From: Gammaproteobacteria bacterium
Lineage (GTDB): Bacteria > Pseudomonadota > Gammaproteobacteria > Eutrophobiales > Eutrophobiaceae
DNA length: 7,471 nucleotides
Direction: 5' to 3'
NCBI GenBank assembly: GCA_016198885.1
Contig: JACQHV010000125.1
Location: 1-7,471 of the forward strand
The stretch's first letter is position 1. Each line of letters begins with the position of its first letter. The position numbers and the translations under genes were made by a program. The notes below the pieces were generated by a model, which saw only the letters and a list, made by a program, of their open reading frames with translations, ran no database searches and had not been told where the DNA came from. Positions 1 through 6,824 of the stretch are shown in pieces.

Positions 1-15
1 GATCAGTGTAATCTT

Positions 16-1380
16 TCAAAACTTTCCTAATGCATCCGACAGGCGGTTGACAATCGTTATATTTAATCCCTTTATCCCGTGCCTGGGACTGTTTGCCTGA
101 GGGATGATCGCCTGTTTGAAGCCATGCTTGACGGCTTCATTCAACCGTTCCGGTCCATTCTGGATCGGTCTGATCTCGCCCGCCAGGCCAACTTCCCCGA
201 AGACGACCAGATCCCTGGGCAAGGGCGTATTTTTCAGACTGGATATCACTGCCATTACGACCGCGAGGTCAGCCGCCGTCTCGGTGATTTTTACGCCGCC
301 CACCACATTCACAAAGACATCCTGATCATAGGTCGCTATCCCTGCATGGCGATGTAATACTGCAAGCAACATGGCCAGGCGATTCTGTTCAAGTCCGACC
401 GTCACGCGACGCGGGTTACTGAGATGCGATCCATCTACAAGGGCCTGAACCTCCACTAACAGCGGACGGGTGCCTTCCCGCGTAACCATGACTACACTGC
501 CGGAAACCTGCTCCTTATGTTGTGACAAAAAGATGGCGGAAGGATTGCTGACCTCTCGCAACCCCTTGTCCGTCATTGCAAACACCCCAAGTTCATTCAC
601 CGCGCCATAGCGGTTTTTCACAGCGCGTACCACCCGGTAACGGCTGCCGGTATCACCCTCGAAATACAATACGGTATCAACCATGTGCTCCAATACCCGC
701 GGGCCTGCCAGGGTGCCTTCCTTGGTCACATGACCTGCCAGTAAAACAGTGGTGTCCGTCTGTTTGGCAAACCGTACCAATTGTCCGGCACATTCCCGGA
801 CCTGGGCCACAGCACCGGGGGCAGATTGCAGCATTTCGGTATACATTGTTTGTATCGAATCAATCACCATGACACCCGGTTTCTCGGTTGAGGCAACAGA
901 CAGGATCCGTTCAATGTTGTTTTCTGTTAACAATCGTATGCGATCGAGTGCCAGGCCAAGACGCTGGCCACGCAAACTGATCTGCTGGGCCGATTCTTCA
1001 CCGGAGACATAGAGGGTACTTGTACTGGTTGCTGTACTGATCGCAGAAAGCACTTGTAACAGCATGGTTGATTTGCCTATGCCGGGATCACCTCCCAGCA
1101 GAATGACTGAACCGCTGACAAGTCCACCGCCAATCGCCCGATCAAGTTCCATCATGCCTGAAGAGAGACGCGGTGATTTGACGGTATCGACAGCACTGAG
1201 AAAACAGACTTCGGCAGGTGTTGCCTGATGTTCACGAAAACGTGACGATCTGGTTCCGGTAGACTCTGCAATCACCTCGATCAGGGTATTCCATGCGTTG
1301 CAATCCGGACATTGGCCGGCCCACTTTGGTGCTGTGGCGCCACATTCACTACATTGATATTGAAGTTTAGCCTTTGCCAT
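16..1380 (-). CDS. radA: DNA repair protein RadA (Sms), branch-migration ATPase
   Basis: RadA promotes branch migration of recombination intermediates together with RecA. The 454-residue product (E. coli 460) has an N-terminal four-cysteine zinc finger (Cys10, Cys13, Cys24, Cys27). Walker A is GGDPGIGKST (96-105, Lys103) and Walker B VMVIDS (170-175). The RadA-specific motif is KNRYG (255-259), where KNRFG is usual. A Lon-protease-like C-terminal domain includes VVGGVKITETAADLAV (359-374) and VVFGEVGLAGEIRP (392-405). The frame is open for 24 codons further upstream, but MAKAK directly before the zinc finger is the normal family start. It begins 14 bp before the alr stop and has no clear Shine-Dalgarno sequence, so it probably relies on coupling. 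The stop lies 15 bp from the left edge, so its terminator is outside the window. Confidence 0.96.
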   Translation of the reverse strand: MAKAKLQYQCSECGATAPKWAGQCPDCNAWNTLIEVIAESTGTRSSRFREHQATPAEVCFLSAVDTVKSPRLSSGMMELDRAIGGGLVSGSVILLGGDPGIGKSTMLLQVLSAISTATSTSTLYVSGEESAQQISLRGQRLGLALDRIRLLTENNIERILSVASTEKPGVMVIDSIQTMYTEMLQSAPGAVAQVRECAGQLVRFAKQTDTTVLLAGHVTKEGTLAGPRVLEHMVDTVLYFEGDTGSRYRVVRAVKNRYGAVNELGVFAMTDKGLREVSNPSAIFLSQHKEQVSGSVVMVTREGTRPLLVEVQALVDGSHLSNPRRVTVGLEQNRLAMLLAVLHRHAGIATYDQDVFVNVVGGVKITETAADLAVVMAVISSLKNTPLPRDLVVFGEVGLAGEIRPIQNGPERLNEAVKHGFKQAIIPQANSPRHGIKGLNITIVNRLSDALGKF

Positions 1381-2452
1381 ATTCGACAAATTGTAATCGC
1401 TTATGTACTGCACAGAGCAATTCATAGGGAATGGTATCGGCGTGACGGGCAAGCTCCTCTACCGGCAAACCTTCACCCCATAACACCACTGGATCACCCA
1501 CCTTTGCCCGGGGCTGTGTACGCAGATCAACTATTAACATATCCATTGAGGCCCGGCCGATCAGCGACACACGTGCGCCATTGACCAGCACCGGTGTGCC
1601 GGAAGGCGCATGACGCGGATAGCCATCACCATAACCCGCAGCAACTACTCCAACCGGCATGTCCTCCGGGCAACGCCACGTTGCGCCATACCCTACCGGT
1701 TCATTGGCCCGTAAAATCTTGACGGCAATCAATTCAGATTTAAGGGTCATTACAGGCAGCAGGCCTTCATCAATTCCGGTACTGTCGCGTAATGGCGATA
1801 CGCCGTATAACATCAGACCCGGACGCACCCAATCCGCATGGGTATCAGGAAAGGCCAGAATACCCGCTGAGTTGGCAATGGATGTTTCAGCAGGCAGGCC
1901 GGCGCAAACTTTTCTAAAACATTCGATCTGGGCGTGATTCATCGAATTATCACGTTCATTGGCCGCGGCCAGATGAGTCATTAAGTAAATTTTATCTGCC
2001 ACCGCCTTGCAATCACTCAGGCGTCGCCAGATCTCCGCAACGTTCTCAGGCAAAAAACCGAGGCGATGCATACCTGTGTCCACCTTGAGCCAGGCCGTTA
2101 TTGGTTTAGGCAGATCGGCATGCTCCAGTAATTCAACCTGTGTCACATCATGTACTACAATATCCAATGCGTGTTGCACAATCTCGGTTAATTCGTTGGC
2201 GGTATAAGGTCCTTCCAGCAGGATAATCGGCTGTATGATTCCTGATGTCCGTAACTCCTTTGCTTCCTCAAGACAGGCCACACCAAATGCATCTGCGGAC
2301 GCTAGTGCGTGTGCAACCCGTGTCAAGCCGTGACCGTAGCCATCCGCTTTTACAATGGCCATGATTTTACAGGCGGGAGCGAGTTCGTGAACGCGTGCGA
2401 GATTATGACGCAGGGCTGACAGGTTGATGACAACCCTTGCCGGCCGTGTCAT
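1367..2452 (-). CDS. alr: Alanine racemase, PLP-dependent, biosynthetic type
   Basis: Alr interconverts L- and D-alanine in the cytoplasm using pyridoxal phosphate, supplying D-alanine for peptidoglycan. The 361-residue product has the PLP lysine in AIVKADGYGHG (Lys35). The barrel continues with VDTGMHRLGF (124-133, Arg130 at the position that pairs with the catalytic Tyr) and RPGLMLYGVSP (210-220). The C-terminal domain has VGYGATW with the second catalytic base Tyr255, AAGYGDGYPR (271-280) and GRASMDM (299-305). Its length is usual for the family. AAGGA eight bases ahead of the ATG and the ATGA overlap with the dnaB stop suggest coupled translation with dnaB. Its 3' end overlaps radA by 14 bp. 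Whether it is the anabolic (Alr) or catabolic (DadX) form is not decided by motifs; the housekeeping context favours alr. Confidence 0.96.
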   Translation of the reverse strand: MTRPARVVINLSALRHNLARVHELAPACKIMAIVKADGYGHGLTRVAHALASADAFGVACLEEAKELRTSGIIQPIILLEGPYTANELTEIVQHALDIVVHDVTQVELLEHADLPKPITAWLKVDTGMHRLGFLPENVAEIWRRLSDCKAVADKIYLMTHLAAANERDNSMNHAQIECFRKVCAGLPAETSIANSAGILAFPDTHADWVRPGLMLYGVSPLRDSTGIDEGLLPVMTLKSELIAVKILRANEPVGYGATWRCPEDMPVGVVAAGYGDGYPRHAPSGTPVLVNGARVSLIGRASMDMLIVDLRTQPRAKVGDPVVLWGEGLPVEELARHADTIPYELLCAVHKRLQFVEYGKG

Positions 2453-4896
2453 TCATCATATCCTTGCATATACGGTTTTTCTTCTATGTAATTTTCAAAA
2501 CGTGTATATGGTCCAAGAAATGTCAACGGTACCATTCCAATCGGGCCATTGCGTTGTTTGGATATGATAATTTCCGCCTTGCCTTTGTCCGGTGTGTCCT
2601 CGTTATAAACTTCATCGCGGTATATAAATACGATGACATCGGCGTCCTGTTCAATCGCGCCGCTTTCACGCAGGTCTGACATCACTGGACGCTTGTTCGG
2701 GCGCTGTTCCAGACTCCGGTTCAACTGGGAAAGCGCAACAACCGGTACATTGAGTTCCTTGGCCATGGCCTTGAGTGAACGTGAGATCTCGGAAATCTCT
2801 GTGGCACGATTCTCCGTTGTCCCGGGAACCTCCATCAACTGCAGATAGTCGACAATGATTAAATCAAGACCATGTTCTCTTGAAATCCGGCGGCATCTGG
2901 TCCGTAATTCGGCTGGCGTCAGCGCGGGCGTGTCATCGATGAACAATCTGGAATCCTTGAGGATCTCGACGGCCGAAGTCAAGCGTGGCCAGTCATCATC
3001 ATTTATTCTGCCAGTACGCACCTTATGCTGATCGATACGTCCCAGTGAAGACATCATGCGCATTGCCAGTTGTACCCCTGACATTTCCATACTGAAAATG
3101 GCTACGGATAATTTATTTTTGATCGCGGCATGCTCCGCAATATTGATGGCAAAGGCTGTATTATGTGTTACAACATAGTCATCAGTGATATACAGATGTT
3201 CCGAATGAGTAACCGCAATGCATCGGGCTTCCGCTTTCCGAACCAGATCAACCGATTTGATTACAGGCATTTTTCTGCGTTGTTTACCCGAGAGAACACG
3301 GGCTTTCTTTGCTGAAAGGGTAAACAACAATTGTGGTTGCGGATGATGAATGTTGATGACCCAGCAAGGGCGTCCCCGCCGCTTCTCCCCTTGGTAAGTA
3401 TAGCTGTTACGGCGTGAGCGCTTAGTCGCCCAGGCGCCAACGGAACGTGACAACTCTACAACGTCATCTGCCAAGCATTCGCTGGCAGTGACAAAACGGA
3501 CGCTACCCCACGACTCTACCCAGCCGTCCGTATCAAGAAGACCCCGCAGTATTGCAAGTCGAGCTTCTTTGCCCGCCGTTTTATAAAGTTCCGGAACATA
3601 TTTTGATTCAGCCCCAACGTCCCACAAACCCAAGGCTTTCAATTCCTCTTTAAGCGGATTCGGCCAAACACCCTGACGTCCTGGTCGGTGGTGATTGTCC
3701 GCCTGAACGATAAGGTGGTCCCACCCTCCTGCCGCACGAAGAAGATAACTTTCTCCAAGGCAATTGCATAAAGTATCAAGCATTTCGGTGCTGGCGGTCG
3801 AGAAACGGACAGCCGTCCCCTTCAGGTTACCGTCACCCAGCAGTGCGCCAAGAACCCATGGATCAACTGGCAGGGGTTGGCTATGCCCAAAGTCACCTGA
3901 ACAATGATCGATCCACAGCCGATTTTGATACCTCTTGCGCGTCAGCATTTCCATAATGCGGGCGGTGGAGAGAATTCGGGGTTTATTCCAGAAGCGATAA
4001 TAAACGCGCCATAAGTGCCCTTCACATACTTCCGTGTTGCGGCCATCGGAGAAGGTAATGCGGTAGATATCTTTCACACCCTGTGGATAGATTCCGGCTA
4101 CCCGTGACGGGCGGCCATCGACAGAGGCAAGGTGATCGCCTGTTTTGAGTTCGCCCATCGTCTTCCAACCATCAAGCGCCCGGATCTTTGCATCGAGAGG
4201 TTGGGCTTTCCCCATGGAAGGACGCCCGGCAATGATGATGAGATCGGAAGGCTGCAGTCCGGCTGTACGATCATCGAAATCTTCAAATCCGGTGGCTACT
4301 CCAGTAATCGGATTATCCTGATGAAAGAGTTCATCTACCCGATCCAGGGCCTTGACCAGTAGTTCTTTTATGGAACCATAGCTTTTACGGCCATCAGATT
4401 CCTGCTCCGCAATCTCAAATACAATCTGTTCGGCAAAATCCAGGATTTCATCGCTGTTTCTTCCTTGTGGATTAAAAACGGTTTCGCTGATTTCATTTGT
4501 GGCACGGATTAATTGTCTGAGGACAGAACGTTTGCGGATTATGTCAGCATAAGCAGCGATATTGCCGGCACCCGCAGTATTCTCGGCAAGTGCAGCAAGA
4601 TAGGGCAATCCACCGGCATCCTCAAGTTGTTTGTGACTGTCCAGCCATTCTGCGACAGTCACAACATCAAAAGGTTTTGCATCTGAATCAAGTGCAGCGA
4701 TAGCACGATAAATAATGCGGTGATCCTTGCGATAGAAGTCTTCCTCACGGACACGCTCAATCACCTTCTCCCAGACACTGTTATCAAGCAGTACGCCGCC
4801 CAATACAGCAATTTCGGCCTCGATCGAATGCGGCGGTATCTTTAATGACGCAGTTTCTTTATCCCTGAAACCCGGTGACTGACTGATTTCCTGCAT
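2449..4896 (-). CDS. dnaB: Replicative DNA helicase DnaB, interrupted by an intein
   Basis: DnaB is the hexameric ATP-driven helicase that unwinds DNA ahead of the replication fork and recruits primase. The 815-residue precursor is N-extein 1-230, intein 231-579, C-extein 580-815. Spliced, it would be 466 residues, close to the 471 of E. coli. The N-terminal domain (about 20-118) starts PPHSIEAEIAVLGG, and a linker leads to the RecA-like domain. Walker A is GRPSMGK (224-230) completed by T580 after splicing. Walker B is LIIVDYLQLM (679-688). KQRNGPIG (780-787) holds R782, probably the arginine finger. SDLRESG/AIEQDADV (740-754), where other DnaB proteins such as that of Synechocystis carry an intein, is uninterrupted. 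The ATG follows a GGGGAG sequence at short spacing. The stop overlaps the alr start as ATGA. Without splicing the ATP site is split, so splicing should be essential. Confidence 0.97.
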   Translation of the reverse strand: MQEISQSPGFRDKETASLKIPPHSIEAEIAVLGGVLLDNSVWEKVIERVREEDFYRKDHRIIYRAIAALDSDAKPFDVVTVAEWLDSHKQLEDAGGLPYLAALAENTAGAGNIAAYADIIRKRSVLRQLIRATNEISETVFNPQGRNSDEILDFAEQIVFEIAEQESDGRKSYGSIKELLVKALDRVDELFHQDNPITGVATGFEDFDDRTAGLQPSDLIIIAGRPSMGKAQPLDAKIRALDGWKTMGELKTGDHLASVDGRPSRVAGIYPQGVKDIYRITFSDGRNTEVCEGHLWRVYYRFWNKPRILSTARIMEMLTRKRYQNRLWIDHCSGDFGHSQPLPVDPWVLGALLGDGNLKGTAVRFSTASTEMLDTLCNCLGESYLLRAAGGWDHLIVQADNHHRPGRQGVWPNPLKEELKALGLWDVGAESKYVPELYKTAGKEARLAILRGLLDTDGWVESWGSVRFVTASECLADDVVELSRSVGAWATKRSRRNSYTYQGEKRRGRPCWVINIHHPQPQLLFTLSAKKARVLSGKQRRKMPVIKSVDLVRKAEARCIAVTHSEHLYITDDYVVTHNTAFAINIAEHAAIKNKLSVAIFSMEMSGVQLAMRMMSSLGRIDQHKVRTGRINDDDWPRLTSAVEILKDSRLFIDDTPALTPAELRTRCRRISREHGLDLIIVDYLQLMEVPGTTENRATEISEISRSLKAMAKELNVPVVALSQLNRSLEQRPNKRPVMSDLRESGAIEQDADVIVFIYRDEVYNEDTPDKGKAEIIISKQRNGPIGMVPLTFLGPYTRFENYIEEKPYMQGYDE
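3160..4206 (-). mobile_element. Class 3 (W-C-T) intein with homing endonuclease, in the DnaB Walker A motif
   Basis: The in-frame insertion of 349 codons separates GRPSMGK from TAFAIN, joining which restores an ordinary Walker A. Block A is present as PLDAKIRALDGWKTMGEL and TGDHLASVDG. The first residue is Ala, so the usual Cys or Ser nucleophile is missing. Intein numbering: block B has His64 and, two residues on, Trp66. Block F has Cys329 in ARCIAV, where most inteins have Asp. Block G ends Thr347-His348-Asn349, and the +1 extein residue is Thr. Trp at B:12, Cys at F:4 and Thr at G:5 are the defining residues of class 3 inteins, first shown in the DnaB intein of mycobacteriophage Bethlehem. 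In that class the block F Cys attacks the N-terminal junction directly. The central region carries a LAGLIDADG endonuclease. Everything needed for splicing appears present; activity is inferred. Confidence 0.93.
3523..3852 (-). other. LAGLIDADG homing endonuclease core within the DnaB intein
   Basis: Two copies of the dodecapeptide motif bracket this part of the intein. VLGALLGDG (precursor residues 348-356) has the catalytic-position Asp355, and ILRGLLDTDG (449-458) has Asp455 and Asp457. Between them, SKYVPELY (431-438) resembles block D, with Lys432 at the usual lysine position. Two motifs about 100 residues apart with acidic residues kept indicate a monomeric double-motif enzyme that has not visibly decayed. 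Its expected target is an intein-free dnaB allele at the Walker A codons. Whether it still cuts is unknown. Confidence 0.85.
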
Positions 4897-4898
4897 TC

Positions 4899-4915
4899 AC
4901 TCCCCCTGCTGGAGT
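4899..4915 (-). promoter_or_regulatory. Small hairpin covering the dnaB ribosome binding site
   Basis: Just before the dnaB ATG, the minus-strand RNA has ACUCC (4915-4911) able to pair with GGAGU (4903-4899), with a 7-nt loop. The GGAG within the 3' arm is the dnaB Shine-Dalgarno sequence. CCCCC at 4933-4929 could instead pair with GGGGG at 4906-4902, also occluding it. Either fold would moderate dnaB translation. Five-pair stems arise easily by chance, so this is suggestive only. The rest of the 4897-4999 gap holds a 10-bp palindrome (4987-4996) and no gene. Confidence 0.25.
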
Positions 4916-4999
4916 TTGTCATGGTAAAGGGGGCAACCTACGGGATTAGCTGCCTCGTGTTTAACTTTCGCCCTTCCTTTCAAGATTATCCGGATATTT

Positions 5000-5467
5000 T
5001 TACTCTGTTTTTTCTTTTTCTTCTTCTGCAACAATATTGATTTTGAACCTTGCATTAACATCGGCATACAGATGCACGTCAACCTCGAAAATACCTATGG
5101 TCCTGAACGGGCCCTGTGGCAGTCGTATCTCATGTTTGGCCAGTTCAACTCCTGTCCGGGTCACTGCTTCAGCAATATCTATGGTACCGACGGAGCCAAA
5201 CAACTTGCCCTCACTGCCTGCCTTTCTGACGAAGTTCACAGACACTTCATTGAGTTTCTCGGCCCGGGCAGTTGCTTTCGCAAACTCTTCCGCCTGGATT
5301 TTCTCCAGTTCTACACGCTTTTCCTCGAACTTTTCTACATTCGCCGGTGTTGCCGGAACGGCCTTTCCGCTTGGGATCAGGAAATTCCGTCCATAACCTG
5401 CCTTGACCCTGACTTGGTCGCCGAGATTACCCAGCCTGTGTATTTTCTCTAACAAGATTACTTCCAT
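5000..5467 (-). CDS. rplI: 50S ribosomal protein L9 (bL9)
   Basis: L9 binds 23S rRNA near the L1 stalk base through its N-terminal domain and projects from the ribosome on a long helix; it helps keep frame during translation. The 155-residue product shows the N-domain motif GNLGDQVRVKAGYGRNFLIP (13-32). A charged connecting helix with many Glu, Lys and Ala (about 41-74) follows, then the C-domain with GSEGKLFGSVGT (84-95) and IRLPQGPFRTIG (114-125). It is about six residues longer than E. coli L9. The extra length is a charged tail, AEEEKEKTE. It follows the membrane protein gene by 30 bp and precedes dnaB by a 103-bp gap that has no obvious terminator. Confidence 0.96.
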   Translation of the reverse strand: MEVILLEKIHRLGNLGDQVRVKAGYGRNFLIPSGKAVPATPANVEKFEEKRVELEKIQAEEFAKATARAEKLNEVSVNFVRKAGSEGKLFGSVGTIDIAEAVTRTGVELAKHEIRLPQGPFRTIGIFEVDVHLYADVNARFKINIVAEEEKEKTE

Positions 5468-5475
5468 CTCAATTA

Positions 5476-5479
5476 CCTC
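5476..5479 (-). promoter_or_regulatory. Ribosome binding site that fixes the rplI start
   Basis: On the minus strand GAGG lies eight bases upstream of the ATG at 5467-5465. The frame is open upstream to another ATG at 5488, but that would place this GAGG inside the coding region and add seven residues before the MEVILLEKI that L9 proteins normally start with. The downstream ATG is therefore preferred. Confidence 0.7.
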
Positions 5480-5497
5480 ATCTTTCAATACTGCATA

Positions 5498-6406
5498 TCA
5501 TAATGAATTATCATTTCGACTGGCAACGGCGGTCTTCATAATCCATGAATCGACCATCCCCAGACACGCCAGAAACAGGATCGCCTGGGGTACAACAAAT
5601 AAGAGTGCATACATTACCACCAGCCATGCCTTGGACATACCCCTTGCAGCAATCATACGATGAATCATCGCTATCCCCTGAAACAGATACAGAAACACCA
5701 GTAAAACCAATATATCCAGCACAGGTGAACCGGGGTTGCTCTTGCCCATGACCATCAGGACCAGACCGGCCAGAACAGCGAGCAGTAAACCCCTGGGCAG
5801 ATTCAATGCATGAAATTCCTTCCTGAATCCTCCCGGATGATAAAGCAACGCCTGCCACCAGCGTGCAATTAGTATGGTCAGTATCAGACTGATGACCAAA
5901 CCTGCAGCCATCATGGCATTCATGAGCGGCGCGGCTGAAGTCAGAATTTCAAGGTATTGCTCGCCTTGCTCAGTGGGTAAGGTCTGCGTAATCCAGCTAT
6001 TCAGCCAGTCAGTCCACCATTTCGGCACATCACCAATGACCAGGTACATAACCATGATATAGACCAATCCGCAAATCCCGGCTGCCAGTATCATTCTGCC
6101 CTGTGATTCGCTATTGCGCAGGATATTTGCACACAACCATAACGGAACCCAAATTCCCACCAGAAATGCAGTGGTAATCTGTGGATTAATATTTATCAAT
6201 AACGTAAATACCGTTATCACCACCAGACTGCCGATAATGACCTGCAATCCTGCGATCGGACCCTGCCGCAGGGTAACAAGACTTGGAGACACGCCACTTA
6301 ACACGTATGCCAGGAATGGCAATAACAGCGACAACATGGTCAGCAAGCTTGTCAATGCAATTGCCTGCATTGGCCCGCGTAATATAAATGTGCCTAATCT
6401 ACGCAT
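5498..6406 (-). CDS. DUF2232-type polytopic membrane protein (YybS-like), function unknown
   Basis: The 302-residue product is an integral inner-membrane protein with about eight hydrophobic segments, near residues 13-37, 50-70, 78-97, 105-125, 158-182, 205-221, 227-248 and 260-286. A hydrophilic loop at 126-155 is rich in Trp and polar residues. Between segments five and six lies GGFRKEFHALNLPRG (192-206), which resembles the conserved cytoplasmic motif of the DUF2232 family. Members such as B. subtilis YybS lie near rpsF, rpsR, rplI and the replicative helicase gene. The position here between rpsR and rplI fits that family, and I rest the call on both motif and context. The chosen ATG has no clear Shine-Dalgarno sequence. 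A second Met at residue 13 has none either. The gene ends 30 bp before the rplI start. No catalytic residues can be recognised. Confidence 0.75.
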   Translation of the reverse strand: MRRLGTFILRGPMQAIALTSLLTMLSLLLPFLAYVLSGVSPSLVTLRQGPIAGLQVIIGSLVVITVFTLLININPQITTAFLVGIWVPLWLCANILRNSESQGRMILAAGICGLVYIMVMYLVIGDVPKWWTDWLNSWITQTLPTEQGEQYLEILTSAAPLMNAMMAAGLVISLILTILIARWWQALLYHPGGFRKEFHALNLPRGLLLAVLAGLVLMVMGKSNPGSPVLDILVLLVFLYLFQGIAMIHRMIAARGMSKAWLVVMYALLFVVPQAILFLACLGMVDSWIMKTAVASRNDNSL

Positions 6407-6522
6407 GCTGTTTCGACCATTGTCCAGTATCGTTGAGCTCGCCCGGCTAAGCCTTTGATTCTGGAGGATTAGGCAATTCTCCGGAAAATTGTTGCCAGAT
6501 CACATGGGCCGTTGCTGACAAA

Positions 6523-6550
6523 ATCAGATCGTTGTTATAGACAAGCGATC
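6523..6550 (-). terminator. Weak hairpin plus T-run after rpsR (possible attenuator)
   Basis: In the minus-strand RNA just after the rpsR stop, GAUCG (6550-6546), a bulged C, and UUGU (6544-6541) pair with ACAA and CGAUC (6535-6527), leaving a 5-nt loop. UGAUUUU follows directly (6526-6520), so four U residues lie three bases after the stem. The stem is short and only moderately GC-rich and the U-run is brief, so at most partial termination is expected. This would lower expression of the downstream genes relative to S6 and S18. The remainder of the 6407-6569 gap shows no gene or convincing promoter. Confidence 0.3.
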
Positions 6551-6569
6551 TCTCAGTAGATTAATGATC

Positions 6570-6794
6570 CTAATGCGAATCACAGTAGGGAATTAACGCC
6601 AGAAAACGCGCCCGCTTGATGGCTGTGGACAATTGACGTTGATAACGGGCATTGGTGCCTGAAATCCGGCTGGGTACAATCTTTCCCGTTTCGGTGACAT
6701 AATTTTTTAAGGTATTCAGGTCCTTGTAATCAATTTCCTTAATGCCCTCTACAGTAAATTTACAATACCGTTTACGCCGGACATAACGTGACAT
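6570..6794 (-). CDS. rpsR: 30S ribosomal protein S18 (bS18)
   Basis: This is the small basic protein S18, partner of S6 in the 30S platform. The 74-residue product is full length (E. coli has 75). It shows the arginine-rich start SRYVRRKRYCKF, then IDYKDLNTLKNYVTETGKIV (21-40), PSRISGT (41-47) and the C-terminal block YQRQLSTAIKRARFLALIPY (51-70), all matching the family closely. The ATG is preceded by AGAGGAA with seven bases between, a strong ribosome binding site. It lies 30 bp after rpsF. A 163-bp gap then separates it from the DUF2232 gene, the longest gap between genes in the window. Confidence 0.97.
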   Translation of the reverse strand: MSRYVRRKRYCKFTVEGIKEIDYKDLNTLKNYVTETGKIVPSRISGTNARYQRQLSTAIKRARFLALIPYCDSH

Positions 6795-6824
6795 AATTCT
6801 ATTCCTCTCTGATAATTTTACAGA

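Noticed and set aside
1381..1452. Upstream extension of radA by 24 codons to an ATG at 1452
   Set aside because: It would add residues with no family counterpart ahead of the standard MAKAK start and increase the overlap with alr to 86 bp.
3160..4206. Reading the 349-codon insertion as a group I intron or an insertion sequence
   Set aside because: It is in frame with no stop, has protein-splicing blocks A, B, F and G at both ends, and has no terminal inverted repeats or transposase.
4987..4996. 10-bp perfect palindrome TATCCGGATA after rplI
   Set aside because: With no loop it cannot form a useful hairpin, and no known operator of this sequence comes to mind; likely chance.
4897..5082. Minus-strand 61-codon frame between rplI and dnaB
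   Set aside because: It overlaps the rplI end in another frame, has a lysine run from the AAGAAA-rich rplI tail, and shows no recognisable protein features.
5037..5452. Plus-strand open frames opposite rplI
   Set aside because: They are antisense to a clear ribosomal protein gene, resemble no family and lack ribosome binding sites.
5468..5488. Upstream ATG of rplI at 5488
   Set aside because: L9 proteins start at MEVILLEK, and the GAGG ribosome binding site lies between the two ATGs at the right distance from the downstream one.
5511..5858. Minus-strand 115-codon frame inside the membrane protein gene
   Set aside because: It is an off-frame shadow; the in-frame product has coherent membrane segments and a family-like motif.
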